Part shown: piece after piece, positions 22,910 to 33,970 of the stretch
Layout of the letters: every line of letters starts with the position of its first letter
How positions within the stretch are numbered: position 1 is the first letter of the stretch
NCBI GenBank assembly: GCA_029962745.1
Contig: JAPZVO010000022.1
Location: 864,423-928,422 of the forward strand
Direction: 5' to 3'
DNA from: Echinometra lucunter
Lineage: Eukaryota > Echinodermata > Echinoidea > Camarodonta > Echinometridae
Length of the DNA: 64,000 nt
Position numbers and translations under genes: made by a program
Notes under the pieces: model-generated
Databases searched by the model: none
Told to the model about the DNA's origin: nothing
Seen by the model: only the letters and a program-made list of their open reading frames with translations

Positions 22910-23768
22910 AAAAGAAGGGTAAGGGGAAAGTGAGAGAAAGGGAAAATAAGAAAAAAAAAAGAGGAAGAAAAAAAAAGAAAAGGAGGAAGAGGAAGCCGGG
23001 GACCGGGGCCGAAAGTGTTTTGCGCCCCTAAAAATAAAAAAGATAAAAAAAGGAAGGAAGGAAGGGAAATGGAAAGAAGAATAAAGAATCATATTATGGA
23101 GAGAAAGAATTAATGTTCTCGGCATTGGCATAGTTTTTTCTTAATCATTTTGTAAGATTTTACTGGTGAGGTGGGATTGATGAGACGAGGAGTGTTTTTC
23201 TTTATCATTAACGGTGTACTTTACAACTCAAAATCCATATCTCTGAAATCTTTTTTTCGGGCCGAGATCTCAACATCTGCAATACACTATCACTAGCATC
23301 CAAATTACAAGTTTCCCATTGGCCATTCAACAACCCTCATTGTCAACTCATCAACATGACAATGGCGATTAGGCGATTAGCAACCTGCTATCCTCCCATC
23401 CACAATTGAAACACTGAATGCCTTTTTTTTTTTTTTTTTTCAAACAATGGCCCCTCTTGAGTGAAAGGAAAATCGGGCACACGTTTATGAATAGGCATAT
23501 GGAGCCTATTCTACAACACGCAGTCGGTGTAATGTTTTCTCTTCATCGAACTTGCAGTTGGCCGGAAAAGTAGCAAATTTTGAAAATGACATTGCCTCAC
23601 GGAATGAGCCCTAACATCTGAACGCTTGAGCCAAAATGGTTGATCTTGGTGCCATATTATTGGAAAAAGAATTCTCTTTTGAACCAAGTCAACTATTATC
23701 ACCAGTTGTCATTTATTTCGCTGCAATTCAAGATCTCAGGGGTTCCGTTTTTCTGGGCCATCCTGTAT
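22042..23768. mobile_element. Fold-back mariner-like element, arms of about 0.7 kb
   Basis: The left end is TACAGGGTGGCCCAGAAAGA and the right end is the reverse complement of a near-identical sequence (TTCTGGGCCATCCTGTA). Arms 22042-22740 and 23097-23768 pair throughout, with blocks such as CATTGGCCATTCAACAACCC and AACATTAATTCTTTC. The loop, about 22741-23096, holds a poly-C run and (GA)n. TA flanks are compatible with Tc1/mariner-type insertion. No transposase remains. Confidence 0.8.
22846..23060. repeat. Poly-C, (GA)n and A/G-rich loop sequence
   Basis: C-run at about 22846-22866, pure (GA)n at about 22875-22905, then A/G-rich DNA. Long frames on either strand are compositional. Confidence 0.9.
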
Positions 23769-24059
23769 ATCACCTGTGCGGGTCATCTTGCCCTCCCCCC
23801 TATCAAAATACCTGGCGCCACCCCTTCTTCCAGAATTTCTAGTGCTTGAAAATAGTCTGTAAAATGGCTATCCCCAGAAGAGGGTATTGACACCAAGATA
23901 GAGAGTATACAAATATATACGGCCGTGAGAGGGTCTGATTGGAAACTATGGTACCCGAAGTAACGCGAATGCGACAATATTCCTCAGGGGCGCAGCCCCG
24001 AAGGAAAATAATCGCATTCGCATTACGTGCATGCCAAATCTATTGTGTTTGTAAAACAA

Positions 24060-24425
24060 TTTTTGTTACATAATTGTTTTTCGCACATATTTTTTTTTCA
24101 AATGTTTTTGTCGAATGTGTTTGTAGAATGATTTTAGTATTAGTTTTTGTCAAATTATCTTAATGAAATGAATTTGTCCCACATAATATTTTTTGTCAAA
24201 TAAGCTGTCAAATATGTTTGTCGAATGATTTTTTAAAAAAATTAGTTTTAATGAAATGAATTTGTCCCAAATAATATTTTCTCAAATCATTTGTTAAATA
24301 TGATTGTCGAATAATTTTTGTCAAATGCTAGTTTTTGCCGCATAGTTTTAACGAAATAAATTCATCCCGAAACATTTTTTTTTTGTTAATGTCAAATGAA
24401 CTTTGTCAAAAATAAATTTTTGTAA
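24060..24425. repeat. Degenerate TTTTTGTCAAAT repeat tract
   Basis: Units such as TTTTTGTCAAAT, TTTGTCGAATG and AATGAAATGAATTTGTCCCA recur. Two longer blocks at about 24155-24200 and 24245-24290 share TTTTAATGAAATGAATTTGTCCCA-type order, indicating local duplication. Confidence 0.65.
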
Positions 24426-24476
24426 GTGGAACATCGATATTTGATTCCCTCCTGGCGTGCCATAGTTTTGGGGATT

Positions 24477-24586
24477 AGGGTTACGACTATGCATCCCAGG
24501 TCGAAAAACCAGTTGAATACCAGTCGTCATCAGTTACGACTATGCATCCCAGGTCGAAAAACCAGTTGAATACCAGTCGGCATCAG
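24477..24586 (+). repeat. Two tandem copies of a 54-bp unit
   Basis: TTACGACTATGCATCCCAGG begins both copies (about 24480 and 24534), which end GTCATCAG and GCATCAG. They are nearly identical, so the duplication is recent. Confidence 0.85.
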
Positions 24587-25740
24587 TCAACTGTTGCCAG
24601 CTGATTCCAGTAAGTCAGCTGATTTCAGCTAGGAAATTTGGATACTGGAATAAACTGGTCTCCAATTGGCCCTCCAGTTGGAAACACCAGTTCAACTTTC
24701 GATTTGAACTAGTTCAAATTACCGGCTAAATTCAATTTACTAAGAGGTACAAATCCGAATGTCAATACCACTAGGTACCAGTTGGTACCAGTTGAAACCA
24801 GCTAAAACTTCCAATTGTGAAACCTATATGGTTACAAGTAAGTTAGTATTCGTTCTAATATTTCCAGTGCAATTACAACAGTGGAAATTCTGATTTGTCT
24901 ACACTTAGTGTAGTCTATTTCCAACATGAAGGCATCGGTAATATAAAGACTTGAATGTGTCTATAAAGCATAAAAATTGTCCATATACTGTACTTGTATT
25001 TGAATAAATGTATCTTATTTTGTGGCTAGTTTTTCCCTAGTTCATGTTTATTTGCCTGTTATTGATACAAATTAATGAAATGTTGTGATCATTGTTAATT
25101 TATCTTCTTTTTTTATTTTGGAAATGTATTGCATGAAACTAGATCATCAGTAATTAAGAAATGTGCTGTAAATCCTAATACATTATATTAAAGTGTGGGT
25201 CTGCACACACTTCATCATGTTAATAGTCTCTTATGCAAACTGACTGATTTAAACTGGTATTCCATTGGTAGTTTTTCTACTGGTTTCAACAAATGGCAGT
25301 CTCCACTTGGGGGTAATATTTTCAACTGGTAATGATTTAAACTGGACGTTTGCGTCAGTTCGATATATTGGTTTCAACTAGGATATATTTGTACTTGTTT
25401 CAAATGGAAAATCATTGTCTTAATTCACCCCACTTTGAATACATTTATTTTGTTTCCGGTTAAAACCAGTAGAACCAACTGAAACCGGTTAAATAAAACT
25501 GCAAAATATCCAACTGGTTTCAACTGGAATCAACTAGCGATTGCTCCAGTTGGAGATACTTGTTTCAACTTGTTTATTTCTACTGAATTCCATAAGTATT
25601 TGTACTGGTTTGAACTGATACATGTACTATGCATTTGCAAGATAGCTTTAACTGGAATCAACTGATATTTACAGGTACCAGTTGAAACCAGTTAAAACCA
25701 CTTAAAATTTTTTCAGTGGGGTCAATTGGTTTCAAATGCT
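24500..25740. repeat. CCAGTT/AACTGG short-motif field
   Basis: The hexamer AACTGG or its complement CCAGTT, often as AACTGGTTTCAACTGG or ACCAGTTGAAACCAG, recurs many times on both strands across about 1.2 kb. Spacing is irregular and there is unrelated AT-rich sequence between (about 24840-25240). No coding frame is involved. Confidence 0.7.
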
Positions 25741-26137
25741 TTTTTTGTCTGCCAGGGACAGCGTTTGGTCCAGGATTAAAATTTAGTATTCACACTCTAA
25801 AAAAGAGTTTACCCAATAATGGGCAAAAAGGGAAGTTTGTAAAATGATACAAAATACTGTATAAGTTTTACCCATAGTTGCGTTAAAATTTACCCATAAA
25901 ACAGGCATTTTCCTTATATGGGACAAATATTTACCTCAAAACATGCATGTTCCCTTTATACCCGATATTTGGTAAATTTTCACTCGACCTTCTTAGAGGG
26001 CAGTTAGTGTACGAAATCGACGCGGAGCAATTGTCGCCGACCAACGGTGTCGTGGATTCGATGAAATTCGTGTGCGAAAGCTCCCATAATATTGCGAAAT
26101 TGAGCAATCAGAAAAAAAAAATATTTGGGGAAATATT

Positions 26138-26302
26138 CCAGGGGAGCGTTTCATGAAAGGACTTGTCGGATGTTTTATCCGACAAAGTCTGTTTTATCCG
26201 ACAGTTGCCATAGTAACGATGCTTCTCAGCCAATCAAAATCAAGGAAAGATGTCAGATCTGACAACTTGTCAGACGACAAATGTTGATGAAACGCTCCCC
26301 AG
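26138..26302 (-). mobile_element. GTGTTTCAT-family MITE, second copy
   Basis: Reverse-orientation copy of the element at 19978-20136, with ends GGGGAGCGTTTCATGAAAGG and GATGAAACGCTCCCC. It shares the interior TTTTATCCGACAAAGTCTG and GTCAGATCTGACAACTTGTC blocks at high identity. Confidence 0.85.
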
Positions 26303-26307
26303 GTTTA

Positions 26308-26760
26308 TTGTGATCTCGTGTATCTTTGTGTTCAATCACAATGAATGTTTAAAACGGGTCATGCATTATCGCGCATTCTAAACATCTCACCCCAATAATA
26401 TTGTAGAGCAACTGCCATGCTAAAGTCCTGATCCGACGTTGTCTTCTACATGATTATCAAAATATGTGTACACTATATACACTGGAAGTGAGGAGTATTG
26501 CAGCTAGAACGCATTTAGAGGATGTTTTCGTTCATGTATTAACTGATTTTGTCATCAGAAAAGACTGAGATCGAATAACATGGTAAGTGTCTTTATTATG
26601 TAGTACCAAAAAATATATATGTTCTTACTTTCCCAAGTAAATTCCCCATGTATGATATCAATAAGGTGTTCACCATAAATTATCACCGGTGATCTTAACT
26701 TTTAAAACTCATAACTTACTTAATTTTTGTCCATTTTACCCAGATGCTCTCCTATTCATT
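26308..26760. other. Intergenic DNA without recognised features
   Basis: Moderately AT-rich. No exon, transposon end or repeat could be supported. Confidence 0.4.
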
Positions 26761-26764
26761 CATC

Positions 26765-26797
26765 TCTTTACTTCTTTTTCTTCTTCTTTTTCTTCTG

Positions 26798-26828
<31 letters not shown>

Positions 26829-26915
26829 TTATTATTATTTTCCTTTCTTCTCCTTCTTCTTTTTCTGCATTTACTTCTTCTTATCCTTCCTTTTCTTCTT
26901 CTTCTTATTCTATGC
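26765..26915. repeat. (TTC)n/(ATT)n microsatellite tract
   Basis: Runs of TTC with a short ATT block at about 26827-26840. Serine/phenylalanine-rich or lysine-rich frames are compositional. Confidence 0.95.
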
Positions 26916-27099
26916 CGAGTCATTTGCAGGTCAATTGTACGTTTAATTGCTTTAATGATTGCCTTCAGCAATCTTTTTGTATACTGATCATGAAGTAGGA
27001 AGTATACACTCTTTATATTTAGTAAGCTTCTACTTCCTTGTAATTACTAAACCAAGCCCCTAAACATCCGCCATTATGCCGAAACTCCTGAAGGCATCG

Positions 27100-27368
27100 C
27101 ATGGCCCTACGCAGGGGGGGGGGGGGGGCAGGGGGGAGCAGTTGCCCCCCCCCCCCCGAAATTTTGAAAACTTACATTTCTTTTACAGAAAAGTTTTACA
27201 AAATTCACCAAAAGTGTGCACCAAATCCTTCAATTTCACTTTTATAAATGTGAAAGCGCCCCCATGACAAGCTCGGTGGCTTCGCTCCCTCACTTTCGAG
27301 TTTCTTCGAAAATTTTTACACGTCTTGCCCCCCCACCCCCAGGAAAAAAAATTCTGCGTACGGTCCTG
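27100..27368 (+). mobile_element. hAT-like MITE with 8-bp duplication (copy 1)
   Basis: The ends are CATGGCCCTACGCAGG and CTGCGTACGGTCCTG. Flanks AGGCATCG (27092-27099) and AGGCCTCG (27369-27376) match at 7 of 8. G and C homopolymers lie just inside the left end. The interior matches the copy at 60138-60348 over CGAAATTTT...TTTCACCAAA...GTGCACCA and TTTCTTCGAA. It has no coding capacity. Confidence 0.85.
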
Positions 27369-27614
27369 AGGCCTCGCGAAGCCCCAAATTTTGTTGGATG
27401 CTCTCTAGGCCAGGTGCGTATGTGCTAAGCGCGCATTAAAAACATGCATGAACTGATATCGATATTGAACCGCATCGGGTGGCAATGTTACGGAAAGAGC
27501 GGAGCACGAATACGCTTGGAGCCTTGGACTGGTATACCTGGTATGCAAATGAGGCAAATTCGCGTATGCTACTTTTTCGTCTATTATACTACTTAATTTT
27601 TCTATGGTCCATAC

Positions 27615-27960
27615 GTCCGTCCGTCCGTCCCGTTTTCGTTCTCGCAAACTTAAGAACCATTTGACGAATCAACTTCAAACTTGGCTCATGTATGCATATT
27701 GGAGCGGTAGTGATCTGAATATTTGATGTCACAAGGTCAAATGTCATAGAGGTCACTGTAAACATGAAAATGGCTCGTTCTCACGATAACTTAAGAACCA
27801 TTTGACAGATCAACCTCAAACGTGGCTCCTATGGGAGATACGATGAAATGAGTAGATTTGGGGGTCATGAGGTTAAAGGTCAAAGGTTATCTAGGCCATT
27901 ACTTGTGTAAAAATGGCTCGTTCTTGCAATAACTTAAAGACAGTGTCAGCCTCTTGCCAA
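27615..27960 (+). repeat. Tandem-like AACTTAAGAACCATTTGACAG repeats
   Basis: AACTTAAGAACCATTTGAC followed by AACTTCAAAC..GGCTC and, further on, GGTCA(A)GGTCA-type sequence recurs at about 27648 and 27788, with a broken third unit at about 27930. Unit length is about 140 bp. Two more diverged units lie at 29945-30115, on the other side of the LINE. Confidence 0.65.
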
Positions 27961-28199
27961 TTTTTGGAGACCTCATTGCAATTTACTAGGGTCAAACAGT
28001 ATATACCATACTTACCATGTGTATATGATGTATGAAATACAATATCATAGTCATAGGCTTTGTAATCTTTTTCTAAGAAAAAAACTATTCCCCAATCCCA
28101 GTTACAACAGTTTGAATTGAAACGTTCAATAGATTGTCCGCACCAGGAAAGGTGTTTGCGGTTGCACATATACCTACTGAAAAACTCCCATCTCCCTGC

Positions 28200-28278
28200 G
28201 TATACTGTGCACGCATGGTGTCTGCATGCGCGTGCGTGCGCGCGTGTGTGTGTGTGTGTGTGTGATGGTGTGTGTGTG
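28200..28278. repeat. (GC/GT)n microsatellite at the LINE target
   Basis: TGCGCGTGCG passes into (GT)n. GTGATGGTGTGTGTGTG at 28262-28278 is the left target-site duplication of the LINE. Confidence 0.85.
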
Positions 28279-28365
28279 TGATGTCACGCTATACCAACTA
28301 GTTGGAAAAATTTTACTGGTTCGTTAAAGTTTAAAAAAATTGATTTCGTAGACTTTAGGATATGT

Positions 28366-29022
28366 ATGAACATTGGAAGACAGGAAACAGATTTTGAGGT
28401 AATTAAATCAAAAACAGTTTATAACTTATTCATTACCAATCTACAAGAATTGTATAAATTAACATTCAAGGATGGTCACAGTGATTTTAGTTTTACTGAT
28501 GTAGAAATTTGTAAATTATTTGGATATATCAGAAGTACAACTCTTATAAGAAAACAAAGGGAATTTCAGTTTAAGCTTTTACATGGAGCCATATATACAA
28601 AAGAACATTTGAAGAGATTTGGTTTTGTGGGGGATAATCACTGCTCATTTTGTTGTACACATACTGAATCATATTTTCATATATTCATGGACTGTATAAA
28701 AGTTAAGCCTTTGTGGCAGTTTTGTATTGATCATTTTTGTTTAGTTGAATTAAGAACTATGAATTGGAGGGATATATTTTTAGGATTACCTGGAAATTCT
28801 AATAGAAATAAATGTGTTAATTCTGTTATTTTATTCATGAAATATGCTATTTTTAATTCAAGAGCTGAAGGCCGGTTACCCTCTTTCATTAAAATACAGA
28901 AATATATTACGGGTTGTATAGAGGAAGAAAGTCGCCTGGCATCAAAATCAGGCAAGATAAGTTTACATATACAAAAATGGGATGAACTGAAGGTGAAAAG
29001 AGATTTGAATGTGAACAGATAG
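28366..29022 (+). CDS. LINE ORF2 C-terminal fragment (L1/Tx1-like)
   Basis: The open frame of 218 codons is the tail of a non-LTR retrotransposon polyprotein, beyond the reverse transcriptase. Residues at about 65-125 (FQFKLLHGAIYTKEHLKRFG, then C-x2-C, H, and C) form the zinc-knuckle-like segment with the FKLLH...LKRFG and H-x3-F-x2-C...W pattern typical of L1/Tx1-type C-termini. No endonuclease or polymerase core is present, so it cannot move on its own. The absence of stops suggests a young insertion. The ATG is internal and chosen only as the first Met. Confidence 0.8.
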   Translation: MNIGRQETDFEVIKSKTVYNLFITNLQELYKLTFKDGHSDFSFTDVEICKLFGYIRSTTLIRKQREFQFKLLHGAIYTKEHLKRFGFVGDNHCSFCCTHTESYFHIFMDCIKVKPLWQFCIDHFCLVELRTMNWRDIFLGLPGNSNRNKCVNSVILFMKYAIFNSRAEGRLPSFIKIQKYITGCIEEESRLASKSGKISLHIQKWDELKVKRDLNVNR

Positions 29023-29439
29023 GATGTGTCTAGTGTGGTACGAGTGTCAATTTTGGTGTGAGTGTTGATGATTCAGTGAGTGTTGATAATTTTGTACTAT
29101 TTTTTTTTTTTCATTTCCCCCTTCTCTTGTGTCAATCTGATTTGCAGATTTTTATTTTTACTCTACGTCAAAATTATATGTTCATGAACATATTTGTATG
29201 AATGTTTGTTTATGTATGTGTATATGTGTGAGTGTGTTGGTTGCGGGGGTGTAAGTGTGTGTGAGTGGGTGTATATGTCAATGTACTTTTTCTTTCATTG
29301 TATGTAGAAGCTTAATGTAAAATATATTAGGGGTGCAACAATGATATCTTGATTTTTTTTTTCTCTTTCTGCAAATCTTTCAATATTAATTATATGTATT
29401 ATTAGGTTGCATGAGGGTCGGGGCTGGGTTCATTTCATT

Positions 29440-29440
<1 letters not shown>

Positions 29441-29487
<47 letters not shown>
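29441..29487. repeat. (TA)n microsatellite
   Basis: About 23 TA units inside the LINE 3' UTR. Confidence 0.95.
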
Positions 29488-29490
<3 letters not shown>

Positions 29491-29944
29491 GGTATTTCAT
29501 TCCATCATTATTTGCTTCAGTTTTTTTTTGGGGGGGGGGGTAAATAGTTTTGTAATTTGTAATTGATATGAAATGAAGATTTGTCAATTTTGTTTATATT
29601 TATCTGAGTTTATTTGAATGAAATCCTTAATAAAAACATGTTGAAAAAAAAAAGTGATGGTGTGTGTGTGTGTGTTTATACGCATAAATATCTGTACACA
29701 ACAATTTGCTTGGAACGAACCGGACGTGATTGTGCATGACTGAAAACCATTAAAAACTTCTGATCTATTTTCGTGACACGAAAGATTAACTTATCAATCT
29801 CATAATGACAATTTTCAAAAATATTGGAATCCATCTTTGAGCTTAATCATTTGGTTGGAAGTTATTATTAATGTGACTCTATTATATACCACTGGATTCG
29901 TTGAATGTCGGATTTTAGGCCTGCATAAGGTTGACACTGTCTGT

Positions 29945-30115
29945 CAAATCCATTTGACAGACCAACTTCAAACTTAATTGGCTCATGAATTTGGAAGTGA
30001 CTATGATTTGTTTGGATGGCTTGTTTTTGCGAGAACTTAAGAACCTGTTAACAGACCAAATTCAAAGTAAGCTCATATATGCATATGGGAGTGGCATTGA
30101 TGTGATTAGGTTATC
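29945..30115 (+). repeat. Further AACTTAAGAACC repeats
   Basis: Two diverged units (about 29945 and 30035) of the 27615-27960 family: CATTTGACAGACCAACTTCAA, then GAACTTAAGAACCTG and CATATGGGAGTGGCATTGAT. Confidence 0.6.
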
Positions 30116-30387
30116 AAAGTTTTTGAAAATTTTAGAAGTTCAATGTGTGATCTAATTCAGATCTGGCAATGCCGGAGGCGTTAATTTCTACTGCGCGCAG
30201 TTGAGAACACATTTAGCCTTTTATCAGTGTTTATTACCTTGATGATGTTGATACTATATCATATTGATAATTTATTGCTGTATATTGTACGTTCAAATTT
30301 ACCGTGTATGCATTTATGTTAATATTTCTGGTCAAAATATCTCATTTCAGCTTTTAACTGCAACGATTTTATTCTGAATAAACCATG

Positions 30388-30411
30388 TCAATCAATCAAT
30401 CAATCAATCAT
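30388..30411. repeat. (CAAT)n tail
   Basis: Five or six CAAT units after ATTCTGAATAAACCATGT. This resembles the 3' simple-repeat tail of a CR1/L2-type LINE whose body is not recognisable. Confidence 0.6.
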
Positions 30412-30528
30412 TTTTCCGATTTTTTCATGGGTACAACAATTCGGGATTAATTAAAAGTTTATGATTTGAAATTTCCGTAATTTCTACAATTCGAGGAAAG
30501 CAGTGTGTAATTGTGTAATTGCTTACTT

Positions 30529-30529
<1 letters not shown>

Positions 30530-30578
<49 letters not shown>

Positions 30579-30598
30579 TTATATATATAAAATATTGT
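30530..30598. repeat. (TA)n microsatellite
   Basis: Nearly pure TA run interrupted by TGTATA and TTTATA. Confidence 0.95.
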
Positions 30599-30599
30599 A

Positions 30600-31020
30600 T
30601 ACACAAGTGAAATCAGGATGAATTGGTCATTACTTGAGTAGTGTTGAGAAATCTGAACCCAGCAAACACAAAACGTTTTTATTAGGTCCTCTTTAATAAA
30701 CGTTTAAAAAAAGTTTACAGAACGTCGAAGTTTTGACTAAACATGCAATGCCGATCCAGTATTCAAGCTAATATTCCGAAGTGAACGACAATCAAACCAA
30801 TCGGCGAAGATTCAACAAACGAGAAATATATTTCTTCAGTGCTTGTGCATGCAATTTCATGTCAGTCATTAGTCCCCGGGTTAAAGTCCACAGCATTTAA
30901 ACTCATTGCGGATTGGACGACAATGAATGATCATGAAGATAAGTCATGCAAGTGGCAGTCATTCATTTTCCGACAGTTATTAGTTTGGTTTTTTTTAATT
31001 CCCTAATGCAGTGATTCAAA
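30600..31020. other. Intergenic DNA without recognised features
   Basis: No open frame, exon boundary or repeat could be supported before the hAT-related sequence begins near 31030. Confidence 0.4.
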
Positions 31021-31029
31021 CCATTGGCG

Positions 31030-32256
31030 TAAATCCCGGGGGGTGGGGGATATATCCCCACTTTTTCAAGAGGGGGGATGGCGTGTACAAATATCCCCCA
31101 CTTTTTAAGGAAGAAATGATATTCGAATTAATAAGTTAGTAAAACTTTTCATAACCTGTAATAAAAAAAAACATCTTATTTTAGAATTTCTATTTGAAAA
31201 TAGACTTAGACCAGTTAGATATCTAAATCATACATTCGGTAACCTAACGTGCCGAATTCTTCTGCTTTTCGGAAACGATCCCGTATGTGAATATTATACG
31301 GGGGAGCGCAGCGAGAAAATATATACACCCTTTCCATAAAATGAGTGTTATTTTGTCATCCCAATACATTTGAACATATAAGGTATCTAAATGATGTATT
31401 CGATTGTCTATATGTCAAAAGAGGCGAAACTATCCTTCATCTATACGAGCGAGCGCAGCGAGCGAGGCAAATTATACATTCTTCTTCATGGCAGAAGTGT
31501 TATTTCGTCATCAAAAATACACTCTTAAAAGATATCTAAATAAAATTCAATCACCTATTTGCCAAATATGACTCTATTTGGGCACCTCGCTTGCCGTCTG
31601 AAACCATTCTGTCTCTACCAGGGGGAAGCGAGCGAGCGACAAAATTTTCTATGAAATGTAGATTCCAGTCCGGCCTCGATGCAGGGCTGGGTAACCTGAT
31701 AACTGGACGACCCATCATCAAGGTACACTATCTTCGGTATACAGAGAGCGCGCCAATTGCGTAATATCAAAATTTGCCAAGGATAATGAAGGATCGAGTA
31801 AGAATACCGACAAGTACAGCCGGGACAACCCTTCCTGACCCAAGATGGTTCATCATTCCCCCTCCCCCCGACTTCACGTCTACACTTTACCCGCAAGCAC
31901 AACGTCGGAACCTCTCTTTCTCTCTTCGAGACTTTTCTTCTCTTTACCTTGTCATCACTGTTTTTCTCATCCATTTGCTTCCTTGTTTTCCTCTTTTCCT
32001 TTTCCCCCTTACTTGTCTTTCTTTTGTTTTTCTTCCTTCTCTTTTTCTTTTTTCCCCTTTTTTCTTCTCTCCTTTTCCCTTTTTCTCTTTACTCTTTCTT
32101 TCTTTTTTTTCCCCTTCTCATTTTTTCTCTCCCCCTTTTTTTTTATTGTTCCCGACGGCAGCGCAGATTTACCGACGATACCCTGAGAAGTGAGGGGGGG
32201 GGTGTCACCTCCCCCCCCCCCACAAACACACACCCTCCCCTTTATCGACGGCCCTG
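31030..32256 (-). mobile_element. hAT-like element copy B (minus strand)
   Basis: On the minus strand the left end CAGGGCCGTCGATAAAGG starts at 32256. The GATATCGTCGG-type box ...CTGCCGTCGGGAA follows, then GA-rich DNA, then CGAGCGAG satellite (31260-31640), in the same order as copy A. The far end near 31030-31100 (CCCCCACTTTTT..., GCGTGTACAAATAT) matches 51755-51830. I could not find a duplicated 8-bp flank, so the right boundary is approximate. Confidence 0.7.
31955..32140. repeat. CT-rich tract in hAT copy B
   Basis: Reverse-complement equivalent of the GA-rich tract at 10885-11075. Long frames on both strands are compositional. Confidence 0.9.
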
Positions 32257-32338
32257 GCCCTTCCGACAATGCGATCAATCATGGATTAGTGGGAATGATA
32301 CCACTCCCCAGTTTTACATTTTGGGGGTAAGTCACTGT

Positions 32339-32520
32339 CAGGCCCGTAATAGGATTTTTATGGGGGTTCGACTTTGGAAATAGTGGACCTTTTTGAGGAA
32401 GTGACAATTTTGGTTTATGATAACCTGAAGGCAGAGTAATTTTGCCTCTTATTTATTCTTCAACTCCTTCTAAAACTGATGGTAACCTAATTACCCCCCC
32501 CCCCCCCTCTAATAAATGCG
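32339..32520 (+). mobile_element. hAT-like left-end fragment (CAGGCCCGTA type)
   Basis: CAGGCCCGTAATAGGATTTT and GTGGACCTTT match 4946-5010. A poly-C run follows at about 32493-32507. No right end was found. Confidence 0.5.
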
Positions 32521-32724
32521 AGCGCGGAAAAATCCCCACAAAATTAATTATACTTCTTTGTAATTCTTTCTTATATCTCTCAAAATAAAAGCATGCGAGC
32601 GTGAAGCGCAAGCGGAAATGTTGCCATAGCCCGACCTGATTTTGTTTTGTTCAAGCGAACATCGCCCCCCCCCCCCCGTTACGAGCCTTGTAATCAAGAG
32701 TTTCATGAGTTAGAGTTACATGCT

Positions 32725-32905
32725 ATTTATTTATTTATTTATTTATTTATTCATTTATTGCTTTTTTCTCTTTTTTTCTTCTATTTTCCCTTTTCTTTCT
32801 TTCTTTCTCTCTCCCCCCTCTCTATTTTTTTGCTCCGCCAATGGGGGGGGGGGGCCGCTTCGGCCCCCTGGAGCCGCCTCTGGGTTGTACAGTATTCTCA
32901 ACATG
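32725..32905. repeat. (ATTT)n, CT-rich and poly-G block
   Basis: (TTTA)n at 32726-32752, a CT-rich stretch, then a G-run and CGCTTCGGCCCCCTGGAGCC. The GC-rich close resembles a transposon right end. Confidence 0.7.
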
Positions 32906-32995
32906 TTAATTCCAGTTTGCTGTTAAAACATCCGAATTGTGAGGTATTGCACGTTCTGCCCTAATCTAGTTTTTAGACCATTTACCCTTTTGTTT

Positions 32996-33250
32996 AAGGA
33001 GGCGCTGCGGCTCAGTGGTAGAGCAGTGGTCTCGTAACTGGGAGTACCCGGCTTCGAAACCAAGCGGATGTGCTAATGCCCTTTGGTAAGGTATTAATCC
33101 TCATTACCAAGTCCTTCGGAGGGGACTTAAAGCCGTCAGTCCCCTGGCTGCTCACACGCATACACATGCTTTCTTAGCAGTAATAACCCACCATTTAACC
33201 ATTTGATGATCCCTGAATATGACGTAGGGTTGATTTTGTTTTTTTTTTTG
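32996..33250 (+). mobile_element. tRNA-derived SINE
   Basis: The head GCGGCTCAGTGGTAGAGCAG is a good tRNA A-box region. About 30 bp on, GGCTTCGAAACC is a degenerate B box (consensus GGTTCGANNCC). A non-tRNA body of about 170 bp ends in a T-rich stretch. The length, the decayed B box and the extra body argue for a SINE and not a working tRNA gene. It should be transcribed by RNA polymerase III if the boxes still function. Confidence 0.75.
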
Positions 33251-33454
33251 GGGGGGGGGGAGGTGTCCCACTACTAACAAGTTGGTCTTGGTTCTTGAAG
33301 CAAACATAATTTTGATTGAACTATGACTTTACCCTGTATAGATTCACCGTTCTCTATATTTCTTTGGATCTGATTCACTGAAAATAAAAACCTTGTCAGC
33401 AGGATATAACATCACCTTATAATTTTCAGTGCTGGCTGGCAGATCATTCATAAG

Positions 33455-33500
33455 ACCTGGCGTCCACTAGGGCGCGGACAAGACGCGGAATGCAAAATTA
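33455..33500 (+). repeat. Short repeat shared with 61120-61165
   Basis: GGCGTCCACTAGGGCGCGGA and CAAGACGCGGAA recur as CAGGCGTCCGCTATAGGACG CGGACAAGACGCGGAA at about 61120. It is probably one end of a transposon family; the other end was not identified. Confidence 0.5.
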
Positions 33501-33970
33501 CTACATGATTTATCAATGCTCAGTACACTCAGTAATCATGCATGACAATAGCCGCCACATTGGTGTTCTCGTATTACCTACTCACATTATTGATTGGATG
33601 TCCTTATTGTGGGTTCACTATATGTACTCTACACTGTGCACAATGGTCAATTGACCTACGCAGTAGTTAACCTACTTTATAACATTGTTATTAACAGCAT
33701 TTTTACTGCACACCTCTTTAATATTATAATACAACACTACATTCCTTGAAAACCCAGTATTTATATCTAAGGAAACTTTGACCATGACAAATTCTTATCT
33801 TGGCACATTTGGTGACTTTTCTCGGAGAATATGGACTTGTTGACCCAATGTCTACGTTGTATGTAAGCAGAAATGGTAAAATTAATGATGATAAATGGCG
33901 CTATAACAATATTTTTTCAAAGCCTGGGCAGACAGGACAATTTTTTATTCTGGTGGTCTCGTATTACCTA

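Larger units (their letters stand above)
28279..29653 (+). mobile_element. 5'-truncated LINE insertion with 17-bp duplication
   Basis: The insert begins ATGTCACGC, carries the C-terminal LINE frame (28366-29022), a T-rich 3' UTR with (TA)n at 29441-29487, and ends AATAAAAACATGTTG plus about ten A. GTGATGGTGTGTGTGTG flanks it at 28262-28278 and 29654-29670. This is the pattern of target-primed reverse transcription with 5' truncation. The site is a (GT)n tract, so the exact length of the duplication is slightly uncertain. Confidence 0.88.

Noticed and set aside
31774..32383. Several 100-140 codon frames on both strands
   Set aside because: CT-rich low complexity within hAT copy B; same artefact as at 10.9 kb.
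32996..33070. Possible tRNA gene
   Set aside because: The B box is degenerate and a 170-bp non-tRNA body follows, so it fits a tRNA-derived SINE.
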